Shown piece after piece: positions 1 to 7,212 of a stretch of 13,219 nt of DNA. The DNA comes from Betaproteobacteria bacterium (GTDB taxonomy: Bacteria; Pseudomonadota; Gammaproteobacteria; Burkholderiales; SG8-39): positions 1 to 13,219 of the forward strand of contig SHXF01000118.1 of the NCBI GenBank assembly GCA_009693435.1, in the 5' to 3' direction. Each line of letters opens with the position of its first letter. Within the stretch, counting starts at the first letter, position 1. The notes beneath the pieces were generated by a model. The model did not search any database. It was given only the letters and a program-made list of their open reading frames with translations, and was not told where the DNA came from. The position numbers and the translations under genes were made by a program.

Positions 1-1281
1 TTCCCGCTCACCGGGCCGGACACGCGCGCAGGAGCGGTATTGCGCCATTACTGGCACCCGCTTTGCCTGTCGGCGGATTTAAAGGACATTCCCTACCCGG
101 TGCGCATGCTGGGCGAGGATCTGGTTGCGTTCCGCACTGCGCAGGGCGTTGTGGGCCTCGTAGGCTCGCGCTGCCCGCATCGCTGCGCCGCGCTGGAGTA
201 CGGGCAGGTCCGGCACGAGGGACTGCAGTGTTCCTACCACGGCTGGACCTTCGACACGCGCGGCCGCTGCATCGATATGCCGCTGGAGCCGGAAAACAGC
301 GCGCTCAGGGACGAGGTGCGGCATGTCTGGTATCCGACCCGCGAATGGGCGGGCGTCGTCTGGTGCTACATGGGCAAGGACAAGGATGCGCCGCCACCCC
401 TGCCCAAGATCGATATTCTGTCGCGCGACGACGGGGAACTGGTGGTGGGCAGAGGCGACATCCGCAACTACAACTACCAGAATTTCATGGAGAACTTCGC
501 CGACCTGGGGCATGCCTATGTGCTGCACATGTTCGTGCCGATGGTGGTCCCGGACGAGGTGCGGCCGTACTGCGACCTGTCGGTGGATATCGACTGGCGC
601 AAAGCGGACCTGCGCGTATACGAAACGCACTTCGGCCTGAAGTCGGTCGTCGTTCATCCCACTGACGATCCGCAGCGCAAGTTCGTCAACACCTGGAGTC
701 TGGTGATGCCGTACCACTTCCGCTTTGGCGGCATCACCGCCGGGCTGCCGCCCGACTACACCAATGACCGCCGCGAATCCGGGGGCATGCTGCGCATCAT
801 CGATGATCACCACTTCGAGATTTTCCGCTACACCCTGATCCGTCCCGGTAATTTCCGCGCGCTGTTCTTTTCGCGCGAGAGCGACGTCAGCCGCGGCCTG
901 GCGGAGGGCGCGCGGGGCACGGTAGCAAAAAAGGAGTACGACCATCGCAAGTATCCGGCGTGGGAGGGCCGTCCCCCGGTGGAAGACCTGGTGATACAGG
1001 AAACGCAGGGCGTCATCCCGCCGCGCGAGCTGGAAACCCTGGCGAGCTCCGATGCGGGCGTGGTGTTGCTGCGCCGGATCTGGCGCAAGTCCATGGACAA
1101 TGTGGCCCAGGGGAAGCCCCCCAAGCAACTGGAAACCGACGAAAATGGCGTCATCCGGGTCGATACTTTCAAAGGCGTGGTGAATGCCGGCGAGATCGTG
1201 CTGGGGCCGGCCAACATGCCGGACTCGCGCGACGGACGCGGGCTGATACGTGATGCCGACGGCCGTCTGGTGTTCAGTTGA
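1..1281 (+). CDS. Rieske 2Fe-2S ring-hydroxylating oxygenase, alpha subunit (5' partial)
   Basis: Oxygenase component that would hydroxylate or demethylate an aromatic ring using O2 and electrons from a separate reductase. The frame is open from base 1 and already reads as family sequence (LTGPDTRAGAVLRHYWHP) before the first possible start, a TTG at base 40, so the true start lies left of the window. Counting from base 1, the Rieske cluster ligands are C58 and H60 (CPH, bases 172-180) and C77 and H80 (CSYH). The mononuclear iron site is DLGHAYVLH with H171 and H176. The text 'RMLGEDLVAFR' and 'CSYHGWTFD' resembles phthalate 4,5-dioxygenase-type (alpha-only) enzymes more than NahAc/BphA types. 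It is the first visible gene of the operon; the next gene starts 37 nt after its stop. No ferredoxin or reductase is visible. The family call is firm; the substrate is unknown. Confidence 0.93.
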   Translation, partial: FPLTGPDTRAGAVLRHYWHPLCLSADLKDIPYPVRMLGEDLVAFRTAQGVVGLVGSRCPHRCAALEYGQVRHEGLQCSYHGWTFDTRGRCIDMPLEPENSALRDEVRHVWYPTREWAGVVWCYMGKDKDAPPPLPKIDILSRDDGELVVGRGDIRNYNYQNFMENFADLGHAYVLHMFVPMVVPDEVRPYCDLSVDIDWRKADLRVYETHFGLKSVVVHPTDDPQRKFVNTWSLVMPYHFRFGGITAGLPPDYTNDRRESGGMLRIIDDHHFEIFRYTLIRPGNFRALFFSRESDVSRGLAEGARGTVAKKEYDHRKYPAWEGRPPVEDLVIQETQGVIPPRELETLASSDAGVVLLRRIWRKSMDNVAQGKPPKQLETDENGVIRVDTFKGVVNAGEIVLGPANMPDSRDGRGLIRDADGRLVFS

Positions 1282-1318
1282 TTTCAAACCGATAAACGAT
1301 TTCCCGAACGGAACACGA

Positions 1319-1771
1319 ATGAAACGCGAAGACGAGCGCGCCATCGAATGGGATTGCACCCAGTTGCTCTACGAGTTCTATGCCTGCCTGGATGAAAAGC
1401 GCTACGACGATCTGGGCAACCTGTTTACCGCGGACGGCGTCTGGGTGCGGCTCGGCAAGGAACTCGCGGGACCGCAGAAGATCAAGGCGGCGATGGCGGA
1501 ACGCGACGACTGGGTTACCGCGCACCTGGTGACCAACGCGCGCATCCGGGTGCGTGATGCCGACAACGCCGAGAGCACGGAGTTCATCACGCTGTATCGC
1601 CACGAGGGCGTGGCGGCCGATGCGGGCCCGTTGCCGGTGGTGCTGCCCCTGGGTGTGCTGCGGCATCGCGACCATATCGTGCGCGTCGGCGACCAGTGGA
1701 AATTCAAACGCAAGACCAGCCGCGCGGTGATGACCAACCGCGAGCGGGTCACGCACTACGACAAAGAATAA
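1319..1771 (+). CDS. NTF2/SnoaL-like small protein (possible oxygenase beta-like subunit)
   Basis: A 150-residue protein of the size and pattern of the SnoaL/NTF2-like fold. It has an N-terminal helix pair (LLYEFYACLDEKRYDDLGNLF), the typical 'F..DGVW' turn at about residues 36-42, then a strand-rich second half ending in 'VGDQWKFKRKTSR' at about 124-135. Aromatic-ring dioxygenase beta subunits share this fold, and the position just after the Rieske alpha gene suggests a partner or an accessory hydratase/isomerase role; that is inference. I chose ATG 1319 because residues encoded from the upstream ATG at 1250 overlap the Rieske gene and do not look like the family. The ribosome site is weak (GGA about 7 nt upstream), consistent with translational coupling. 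Its stop overlaps the ribosome site of the next gene. Confidence 0.8.
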   Translation: MKREDERAIEWDCTQLLYEFYACLDEKRYDDLGNLFTADGVWVRLGKELAGPQKIKAAMAERDDWVTAHLVTNARIRVRDADNAESTEFITLYRHEGVAADAGPLPVVLPLGVLRHRDHIVRVGDQWKFKRKTSRAVMTNRERVTHYDKE

Positions 1772-1783
1772 GGAGAGAAAACC

Positions 1784-2800
1784 ATGCTGAGCGCCGCCGA
1801 TTACAAGGGCCTGTACGCGATCCTGCCTACTCCCGCCAGACCCGGCGCGAACCGGCTCGACGCGGTGAACACCGTCGACCTGGAGGAGTCTGCCAGGGTA
1901 GTGAACCGGCTCATCATCGACGGAGTCTCGGGCATCATCATTCTCGGCACCACGGGCGAATGCGCCACCCTGTCACACACCGACTACGAGGCCTTTGCCG
2001 GCTGCGTGCTGGAGACGGTCGCGCGCCGTGTGCCGACCATCGTCGGGGCCACCGCGCTCGGCGGGCATGAAGTCGCGAGGCGGATGAAATTTGTCCGGGC
2101 CAACAAGGCGGACGGCGTGCTGCTCGGCCTGCCGATGTGGCAGCCGGTGACCACCGACATGGCGGTGAAATACTACGCCGAGGTGTCGCGCCTGTTCCCG
2201 GAACTGTCCATCATGGTCTATGCTAATTCGCGGGCGTTCCGCTACGCTTTCCCGCCGGAATTCTGGCAGGCTGTGTCGCGCGAAGCGCCCACCGTAAGTT
2301 CCGCAAAGTACTCGCGCGCCAAGAACCTCGTCGAGCTGCAGGCGATGACGCAGAACCGCATCCATTTCATGCCGAACGAATCCACGGTGCAGAATTTCTT
2401 CGCCGACTCGCCGAAGACCACGACGTCCTGCTGGGCGACCGCCGCAGCGATGGGCCCGCAGCCCGCGCTGGCCATGATGAACGCAGTCGCTCGCGGCGAT
2501 GCCGCAGCGGTCAAGGCGATCGCGGCGGACATAGCCTGGACGCACGAGACGGTGAAGCCGATCATCAGCAATCCCGAGATCTTCGCTTCCTACAATATCC
2601 AGCTGGAGAAAATACGCATCGACGAAGCCGGATATTGCCGTGCCGGTCCGATCCGCCCGCCCTATGACCACATGCCGCCCGACTATGAAGCCGGCGCAAA
2701 GGAATGCGGCCGGCGCTGGAGGACGCTCTGCGAAAAATACGCAAAGACGGGCGCAGGCGAGACGGGCGCAGGCGAATCTGGCGAAAAGGTGGCCGCATGA
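1784..2800 (+). CDS. DapA-superfamily hydratase-aldolase, trans-o-hydroxybenzylidenepyruvate type
   Basis: Class I pyruvate-type aldolase of 338 residues, preceded by a strong ribosome site (AAGGAG, about 1770-1775). It carries the superfamily GTTGE motif (55-59), followed by CATL as in NahE/PhdJ-type enzymes, the tyrosine in VYAN (Y146) and the Schiff-base lysine in SSAKYS (K175). The stretches GATAL, LGLPMW, YAN.RAF and the 'FPPEFW' segment are those I associate with the hydratase-aldolase clade (NahE, PhdJ, DoxI) rather than dihydrodipicolinate synthase. Such enzymes hydrate and cleave a benzylidenepyruvate-type ring-fission product to an aromatic aldehyde plus pyruvate. Here it would act after the extradiol dioxygenase encoded next, whose start overlaps its stop by 4 bp (ATGA). 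The C-terminal tail is low-complexity (GAGETGAGES) from a 15-bp tandem duplication. Clade call good; exact substrate unknown. Confidence 0.88.
   Translation: MLSAADYKGLYAILPTPARPGANRLDAVNTVDLEESARVVNRLIIDGVSGIIILGTTGECATLSHTDYEAFAGCVLETVARRVPTIVGATALGGHEVARRMKFVRANKADGVLLGLPMWQPVTTDMAVKYYAEVSRLFPELSIMVYANSRAFRYAFPPEFWQAVSREAPTVSSAKYSRAKNLVELQAMTQNRIHFMPNESTVQNFFADSPKTTTSCWATAAAMGPQPALAMMNAVARGDAAAVKAIAADIAWTHETVKPIISNPEIFASYNIQLEKIRIDEAGYCRAGPIRPPYDHMPPDYEAGAKECGRRWRTLCEKYAKTGAGETGAGESGEKVAA
2746..2775 (+). repeat. Perfect 15-bp tandem duplication in the aldolase 3' end
   Basis: The 15-mer GACGGGCGCAGGCGA occurs twice back to back (2746-2760 and 2761-2775). It encodes a duplicated five-residue block in the tail of the hydratase-aldolase, outside the conserved barrel, so it is probably tolerated slippage. 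It lies just upstream of the extradiol dioxygenase start. Confidence 0.9.
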
Positions 2801-3720
2801 GTCCAGCGGGAGGAAAGACCGGCATCTGCCGGGTTCGCAGCGCGGAACTGGGCGTGCGCAATCTGGCGCGCTCGGTGAAGTTCTACCAGGACGTGTGGGG
2901 ATTGCAGGAAATCGCCTCCGGCGCGGGAGCGGTCTACCTGCGCGCCACCGGTCCCGAGCATCACGTCGTGGTGCTGCGCGAAGCGGCCGAACCGCGAGTA
3001 CTCGGCATTCACTTCGCCGCTTCCAGCCGGGACGACGTGGTTCAACTGGGGGAGAGACTCAAAGCGGCGAATGTGGCGCACAGTGCACCCGCCGATTTGC
3101 CTGGATACGCGGGCGGGGGCCATGCGCTGCAGGTGAACACACCGGACGGGCTGCCGGTGACGATTTCATCGGACGGCGCGCGCCACGCCAGCGTAATCGA
3201 CGATCCGTCGCGGCCGATGAACCTGACGCACATCGTGTTGAACAGCGCGGATGTGGCGGCGCAGGTCAGGTTCTTCAATGACGTTCTGGGATTTCGCGTC
3301 AGCGATACGACCGCGATGATGGTGTTCATGCGCTGCGGGATCGACCACCACAGCCTGGCGGTGGCGCATGGCAAGGGAAACTCGCTGAACCATCTCGCTT
3401 TCGAAATGCGCGATTTCGACGGCCTGATGCGCGGCGGCGGACGCCTCATCGGCGCGGGGCGGTCTTTGGAATGGGGCGTGGGACGGCATGGTCCGGGCAA
3501 CAACATCTTCGCTTATTTCGTCGACCCGGACGGTTTTGCGGTGGAGTACACCACCGAGATGGAGCACGTCGACGAGGCGACCTATGTCGCGAACACGGCG
3601 GAGTACTGGGGCAACTTTCCGATGCGGCCCTGCCGCTGGGGCATGGCGCGCAAACCCTCCGAGGTCATGATCCGTGCGTTCTCGGGTGAATTGCGCGAAC
3701 CTGCTGTTGCGGCCGGCTGA
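2797..3720 (+). CDS. Extradiol ring-cleavage dioxygenase, type I two-domain (BphC/NahC-like)
   Basis: A 307-residue Fe(II) extradiol dioxygenase of the vicinal-oxygen-chelate fold that would meta-cleave a catecholic ring. The N-terminal VOC module spans about residues 12-126 and the catalytic C-terminal module about 140-256. The metal triad is visible: H145 (LTHIVLN), H199 (LNHLAFE) and E250 (AVEYTTE). The second-shell residues known from BphC are also there: H185 (DHHSLA), H231 (GRHGPGNN) and Y240 (FAYFVDPDG). Spacing matches BphC, so the enzyme should be active. I chose ATG 2797, which overlaps the aldolase stop (ATGA). The frame runs further upstream, but those codons overlap the aldolase gene and encode an Arg/Lys-rich stretch unlike the family. 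Coupling to the aldolase fits consecutive steps: ring opening, then C-C cleavage. The natural catechol cannot be deduced. Confidence 0.93.
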   Translation: MSPAGGKTGICRVRSAELGVRNLARSVKFYQDVWGLQEIASGAGAVYLRATGPEHHVVVLREAAEPRVLGIHFAASSRDDVVQLGERLKAANVAHSAPADLPGYAGGGHALQVNTPDGLPVTISSDGARHASVIDDPSRPMNLTHIVLNSADVAAQVRFFNDVLGFRVSDTTAMMVFMRCGIDHHSLAVAHGKGNSLNHLAFEMRDFDGLMRGGGRLIGAGRSLEWGVGRHGPGNNIFAYFVDPDGFAVEYTTEMEHVDEATYVANTAEYWGNFPMRPCRWGMARKPSEVMIRAFSGELREPAVAAG

Positions 3721-3732
3721 GGGCGGGCCATC

Positions 3733-4956
3733 GTGAAAGTGGTGGTCACGGGCGGCAGCGGCCTGCTCGGGCAGCAGGTCATCTCCGAACTGGGCGTGGC
3801 CGGCCATGCCGTGCACAACCTGGATCGCACGCCGCATCCGGCCGGATTCCGCCCGACCTGGATTGCCGACCTGCGCAGCGAAGGCGGTCTGTACCAAGCC
3901 ATGGCGGGTGCGGATGCAGTCATCCATCTGGCAGCGCACATCGCCCCCGGACTGGCTCCCGACACCGCCACCTTCAACGACAACGTTGCGTTGACCTATA
4001 ACGTGTTCAAGGCGGCCGCGGACCTGGGTGTGGCGCGGGTGGTATTCGCCTCCAGCATCGGTGCTTACGGATACCTGTACGGACCGTTGGGCGCCGCGCC
4101 CGACTACCTGCCGATCGACGAGGCGCACCGCTGCGTGCCCACCGATCCCTACGGGCTATCCAAGGTGGTGGGGGAAACGATTGCGGATGCGTTTTGCAGG
4201 GACGGGCGAATGACGGCGGCCAGCCTGCGCTTTCCCGGCATCAATTACGATCCGTCGTTCAAGCGCATTGCGGGGTTTATGGCCGATCCCGGCCACCGGC
4301 AACGCGGCTTCTGGAGTTATGTGGATGTGCGCGACGCGGCGCGCTGTTGCCTGCTGGCGATCGAGGCACCCTTGGCGGGTCACCAGATGTTCAACGCGGC
4401 CGCGCCCGGCAGCAACATGCGCGAAGCGACGGTTCGGCTGGCGACCCGGTTTTTTCCCGGGCTGGAGGATCTGCGCGGCAACGCCACCGATAACTGGAGC
4501 GGCATCGATTCAGCCAAAGCGGGACGCCTGCTCGGATTCATCGCCGAGCACACGTGGGAACGTTACCTGCGCGACGCTGAACTTCCCTCTCCCTCCGGGA
4601 GAGGATCCGGTGTGCTTCCCTCTCCCTCTGTGAGAGGATCCGATGTGCTTCCCTCTCCCTCCGGGAGAGGATCCGATGTGCCTCCCTCTCCCTTCGGGAG
4701 AGGATCCGAAGTACTTCCCTCTCCCTCCGGGAGAGGATCCGATGTGCTTCCCTCTCCCCCCGCGAGAGGATCCGAAGTGTCTCCCTCTCCCCCCGCGAGA
4801 GGATCCGAAGTGTCTCCCTCTCCCTCCGTGAGAGGATCCGAAGTGTCTCCCTCTCCCTCCGTGAGAGGATCCGATGTGCTTCCCTCTCCCTCCGTGAGAG
4901 GATCTGATGTGCTTCCCTCTCCCTCCGGGAGAGGGACAGAGGGTGAGGGAAAATAA
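3733..4956 (+). CDS. NAD-dependent epimerase/dehydratase (extended SDR) with repeat-encoded C-terminal tail
   Basis: Extended short-chain dehydrogenase of 407 residues, starting at GTG 3733 after a GAGGGCGG ribosome site. The start is fixed by the dinucleotide motif TGGSGLLG (G7, G10, G13), which must sit at the N terminus. D31 follows the second strand, suggesting NAD preference. The catalytic serine lies in FASSIGAYG (S108/S109) and the YxxxK pair is Y140/K144 (YGLSK). The family core ends near residue 283, a normal length. The remaining roughly 124 residues are 11 copies of an 11-residue unit (LPSPSGRGSDV type) encoded by the 33-bp DNA repeat, so they are almost certainly not part of the ancestral protein. 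Twelve nucleotides separate it from the dioxygenase gene. It could oxidise or dehydrate a pathway intermediate; no substrate can be assigned. Confidence 0.87.
   Translation: MKVVVTGGSGLLGQQVISELGVAGHAVHNLDRTPHPAGFRPTWIADLRSEGGLYQAMAGADAVIHLAAHIAPGLAPDTATFNDNVALTYNVFKAAADLGVARVVFASSIGAYGYLYGPLGAAPDYLPIDEAHRCVPTDPYGLSKVVGETIADAFCRDGRMTAASLRFPGINYDPSFKRIAGFMADPGHRQRGFWSYVDVRDAARCCLLAIEAPLAGHQMFNAAAPGSNMREATVRLATRFFPGLEDLRGNATDNWSGIDSAKAGRLLGFIAEHTWERYLRDAELPSPSGRGSGVLPSPSVRGSDVLPSPSGRGSDVPPSPFGRGSEVLPSPSGRGSDVLPSPPARGSEVSPSPPARGSEVSPSPSVRGSEVSPSPSVRGSDVLPSPSVRGSDVLPSPSGRGTEGEGK
4582..4944 (+). repeat. Tandem array of 11 hairpin-forming 33-bp units
   Basis: Ten full 33-bp units occupy 4582-4911, followed by a divergent eleventh ending in GGGTGAGGGAAAATAA. 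Each unit contains CCTCTCCC-TCC-GGGAGAGG or a variant: the outer CCTCTC/GAGAGG arms are kept in every unit, while the base in the middle of the inner GGG changes to T or C without a compensating partner. All but the last two units carry GGATCC. Units 3 and 5 are identical, and variants are clustered (units 6-7 share CCCCCGCGAG, units 8-10 share CCTCCGTGAG), which points to local duplication. As 33 is a multiple of three, the array is translated in the SDR frame. The single-copy form resembles palindromic intergenic repeats common in beta- and gammaproteobacteria; that family resemblance is from memory. Confidence 0.95.
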
Positions 4957-4960
4957 ACCG

Positions 4961-6073
4961 ATGACCGACATTCAGAACAGCACCGCCTTGCCGTTTCACG
5001 CAGATCACATCGGCAGCTTGCTGCGGCCGGTGTCGCTGCTCGAACTGCGCGCGCGCCACGCGGCGGGTGCGACTGACAAGCAGACGCTTACGGAGGCTGA
5101 AAACAAGGCGATCGAAGACGCATTGCGGATGCAGGAGCGGGTAGGGCTGCAGGTTGCGACGGACGGCGAATTCCGGCGGGCCAGCTATCACAGCTACTTC
5201 TACCGGCAACTGGGCGACGTCGCCCCGGATGCGATCGTTGAGCGCTTGCTGTCGGGCGGTGGCCGCAGCGCCCAGCCCATGGCGGTGATCAAGACGCGCC
5301 TGAAATGGACTGGGCCGATCCACGTGGACGATTTCAATTTCATCCGCGCGCGCTCCAAGCGCATTCCCAAGATCACCATTCCCGGTCCCTGCGCGCTGCA
5401 TTTTCGCGGCGGCGACGCCGCCGTGCTGGCGCACGCGTACAGCGACGTGAATCAGTTCTGGGAGGACACGGTCGCAGCGTTTCGCAGCGAATTGATGGCG
5501 CTCGCCGATGCAGGCTGCAGCTACGTGCAGATAGACGAAACGGCATTCGCAAAATTTGGCGATACGCAGGTGCGTGCGGTGCTGGCGGCGCGTGGTGACG
5601 ACTGGTCCACATTGATCGATCGCTACATTGCGGTCACCAACCAGATCGTCCGCGGACTGCCCAAGAGCCTGCGCATCGGATTGCATTTATGCCGCGGCAA
5701 CCGCGGCGGTCATTGGCATGCGGAAGGCGACTACGAGGCGGTGGCGGAGCGACTCTTTAACGCGCTGGAGATCGGCTTCTTCCTGCTCGAATACGATACC
5801 GAGCGCGCCGGATCGTTCGCTCCGCTGCGGCGCGTGCCCGCGACCAAGTCCGTGGTGCTGGGACTGGTCTCCAGCAAGAGCCCGCAGATGGAAACGGCGG
5901 ATGCGCTGAAAAAACGCATCGACGAAGCGGCGAGGTTTGTCGATCTGGAGCGGCTCGGTCTGAGCCCGCAGTGCGGATTCGCCAGCGCCGATATCGGCAA
6001 TCCGATATCACCGCAGGTTCAGGAGGCGAAGCTGCGTCTGGTAGTCGATGTCGCGGCTTCAGTCTGGGGATGA
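4961..6073 (+). CDS. MetE-like zinc-dependent methyltransferase (cobalamin-independent methionine synthase C-terminal domain family)
   Basis: A 370-residue single-domain protein of the UROD/MetE barrel. The opening FHADHIGSLLRP and the TDGE motif (67-70) are typical. The zinc site appears complete: H242 and C244 (GLHLC), a glutamate at about E277 (LLEYDTE) and C338 (LSPQCGF). The family moves methyl groups, or in some members other alkyl groups, onto a thiol bound to zinc; epoxyalkane:coenzyme M transferase uses the same fold and an HxC…C site, so that is an alternative. Its place in an aromatic operon suggests it handles a methyl or one-carbon unit from the pathway, which is inference. ATG 4961 was chosen 4 nt after the SDR stop; the frame extends upstream only into the 33-bp repeat. 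No good ribosome site is seen apart from the GGTGAGGG at the end of the repeat. Confidence 0.88.
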   Translation: MTDIQNSTALPFHADHIGSLLRPVSLLELRARHAAGATDKQTLTEAENKAIEDALRMQERVGLQVATDGEFRRASYHSYFYRQLGDVAPDAIVERLLSGGGRSAQPMAVIKTRLKWTGPIHVDDFNFIRARSKRIPKITIPGPCALHFRGGDAAVLAHAYSDVNQFWEDTVAAFRSELMALADAGCSYVQIDETAFAKFGDTQVRAVLAARGDDWSTLIDRYIAVTNQIVRGLPKSLRIGLHLCRGNRGGHWHAEGDYEAVAERLFNALEIGFFLLEYDTERAGSFAPLRRVPATKSVVLGLVSSKSPQMETADALKKRIDEAARFVDLERLGLSPQCGFASADIGNPISPQVQEAKLRLVVDVAASVWG

Positions 6074-6104
6074 TTTGTCGGTATCAAACATCAGGAGGGT
6101 AATC

Positions 6105-7073
6105 ATGCGTTGCCGAGCAGTCTGGTTGGCGGGGTTAGTGGCCCTGTGCGTATCCGGTCTGGCGAAGAGCCAGGTTTTTCCGAACAAACCGATCCGCGTC
6201 CTGGTCACGGTGCCGGGCGGCGGTTCACCCGACGTGCTGGCGCGCACCGTGGCGCAGAAAATGTCGGAGAACCTGGGACAGCAGGTCATCGTCGACAACC
6301 GCCCCGGCGGCAGCGGCATCGTCGCGGCCAATGCGGTCATCAATTCGCCGCCGGATGGGTACACGCTCATCATGGTCGACACCGCGCTCTATTCGATACT
6401 CCCGTTCTTGAGCCACGGCGTCTCGTTCGATCCGATCAGGGACATGGCGCCGGTTGCACTGGTGGCCACGTCGCCGATATTTCTACTGGTGAATCCCGCA
6501 TTGAACGTGAACAACGTGAAGGAGTTCGTGGCGCTGGCCAAAGGCAAACCCGGGCTCGCCTATGCATCCTCGGGAAACGGCACCGCCCATCATCTTGCGA
6601 TGGAGTTGCTCAAGTCGCTGGCGGGCGTGGATCTCACCCACGTGCCCTACAAAGGCGCGGCGCAGGCGGTGCCCGCCGTCATGGCCGGCGATGTGGTCGC
6701 GGCATTCGCAGGCTTGAACCTGGCGCAGTCGCAGGCACGCGCCGGCAAGGTGAAGATGATAGGGATAGCGACAGCAACCCGCTCGGCACTCGCCCCGGAG
6801 ATTCCGACCATTGCGGAGGCGGGCGTTCCGGGGTTCAACATGAGCATATCGCTCGGTTACCTCACGACAGCAAAGACCCCTCGCGACCTGGTGGCGCGTC
6901 TCAACGCCGAACTGATGAAGGCCGTGAACGCGCCGGAAGTCCAGCAGCGGTTGTTCGCCATGGGTGTGGAGGCTTCCGCACCTTCGTCGCCGGAACACTT
7001 CGCCGAGGTGATGCGCGGTGAAAACCTGCAGTACGGGAAACTGGTCAAGGCGAGCGGCGCGCGCGCCGATTGA
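6105..7073 (+). CDS. Bug/TctC-family periplasmic solute-binding receptor 1
   Basis: A 322-residue tripartite tricarboxylate transporter receptor of full length. A hydrophobic signal peptide occupies about residues 1-22, with likely cleavage before QVFPNKP. Family motifs follow in order: FPNKPIRV, VPGGGSPDVLAR (36-47), DNRPGGSGIVAA (64-75), PPDGYTL, and the central HVPYKGA loop. Such proteins bind small carboxylates in the periplasm and deliver them to TctA/TctB membrane subunits, none of which are in this window. ATG 6105 has an AGGAGGG ribosome site at 6093-6099; a longer frame to 6048 overlaps the previous gene and lacks a signal peptide at its start. It lies 31 nt after the methyltransferase and ends the operon, so it probably binds the pathway's substrate or a related aromatic acid (inference). 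Confidence 0.93.
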   Translation: MRCRAVWLAGLVALCVSGLAKSQVFPNKPIRVLVTVPGGGSPDVLARTVAQKMSENLGQQVIVDNRPGGSGIVAANAVINSPPDGYTLIMVDTALYSILPFLSHGVSFDPIRDMAPVALVATSPIFLLVNPALNVNNVKEFVALAKGKPGLAYASSGNGTAHHLAMELLKSLAGVDLTHVPYKGAAQAVPAVMAGDVVAAFAGLNLAQSQARAGKVKMIGIATATRSALAPEIPTIAEAGVPGFNMSISLGYLTTAKTPRDLVARLNAELMKAVNAPEVQQRLFAMGVEASAPSSPEHFAEVMRGENLQYGKLVKASGARAD

Positions 7074-7087
7074 CCGCCGGCGGATGC

Positions 7088-7116
7088 GCGACCACGCAAT
7101 GGCGCTTCGTGGTCGC
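7088..7116. terminator. Hairpin between convergent genes, possible bidirectional terminator
   Basis: GCGACCACG (7088-7096) and CGTGGTCGC (7108-7116) are perfect 9-bp complements with an 11-nt loop. They sit 14 nt after the receptor stop and about 96 nt beyond the end of the convergent minus-strand gene. No T-run follows on either strand, so intrinsic termination is uncertain; placement is the main support. Confidence 0.45.
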
Positions 7117-7212
7117 CTGCGGTGTTGGGGTTCGCTGGGCGCACCGCCAACCGACGCCTGATCGCGCCATTAACGCAAAGCAAGTGGCATCCGCGCCTGA
7201 GCCGCTATTCGG

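Noticed and set aside
40..42. TTG at base 40 as the real start of the Rieske gene
   Set aside because: The in-frame codons from base 1 already encode family sequence (LTGPDTRAGAVL), so the gene begins outside the window.
79..1359. Minus-strand open frame of 426 codons
   Set aside because: Antisense of the Rieske oxygenase, which has all metal ligands on the + strand.
2704..2796. Upstream start at 2704 for the extradiol dioxygenase
   Set aside because: It overlaps the aldolase gene by almost 100 bases and encodes an Arg/Lys-rich stretch unlike the family; the ATGA-coupled start at 2797 fits.
4582..4944. CRISPR array
   Set aside because: The 33-bp units are directly adjacent with no unique spacers between them and encode an in-frame tail; there are no cas genes.
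4907..4960. Upstream start at 4907 for the MetE-like gene
   Set aside because: The extra codons come from the 33-bp repeat; the family N terminus begins after ATG 4961.
4510..4971. Minus-strand repeat protein of 153 codons (GGRGKHIGSS-type units)
   Set aside because: Pure translation of the DNA repeat in another frame, with no conserved domain.
4538..5686. Long minus-strand open frame (382 codons) across the repeat array and the methyltransferase gene
   Set aside because: It is open because the 33-bp unit lacks stops on the minus strand and the GC-rich gene is rarely stopped in antisense; its translation is low-complexity repeat plus His/Arg-rich antisense, and the + strand genes are well supported.
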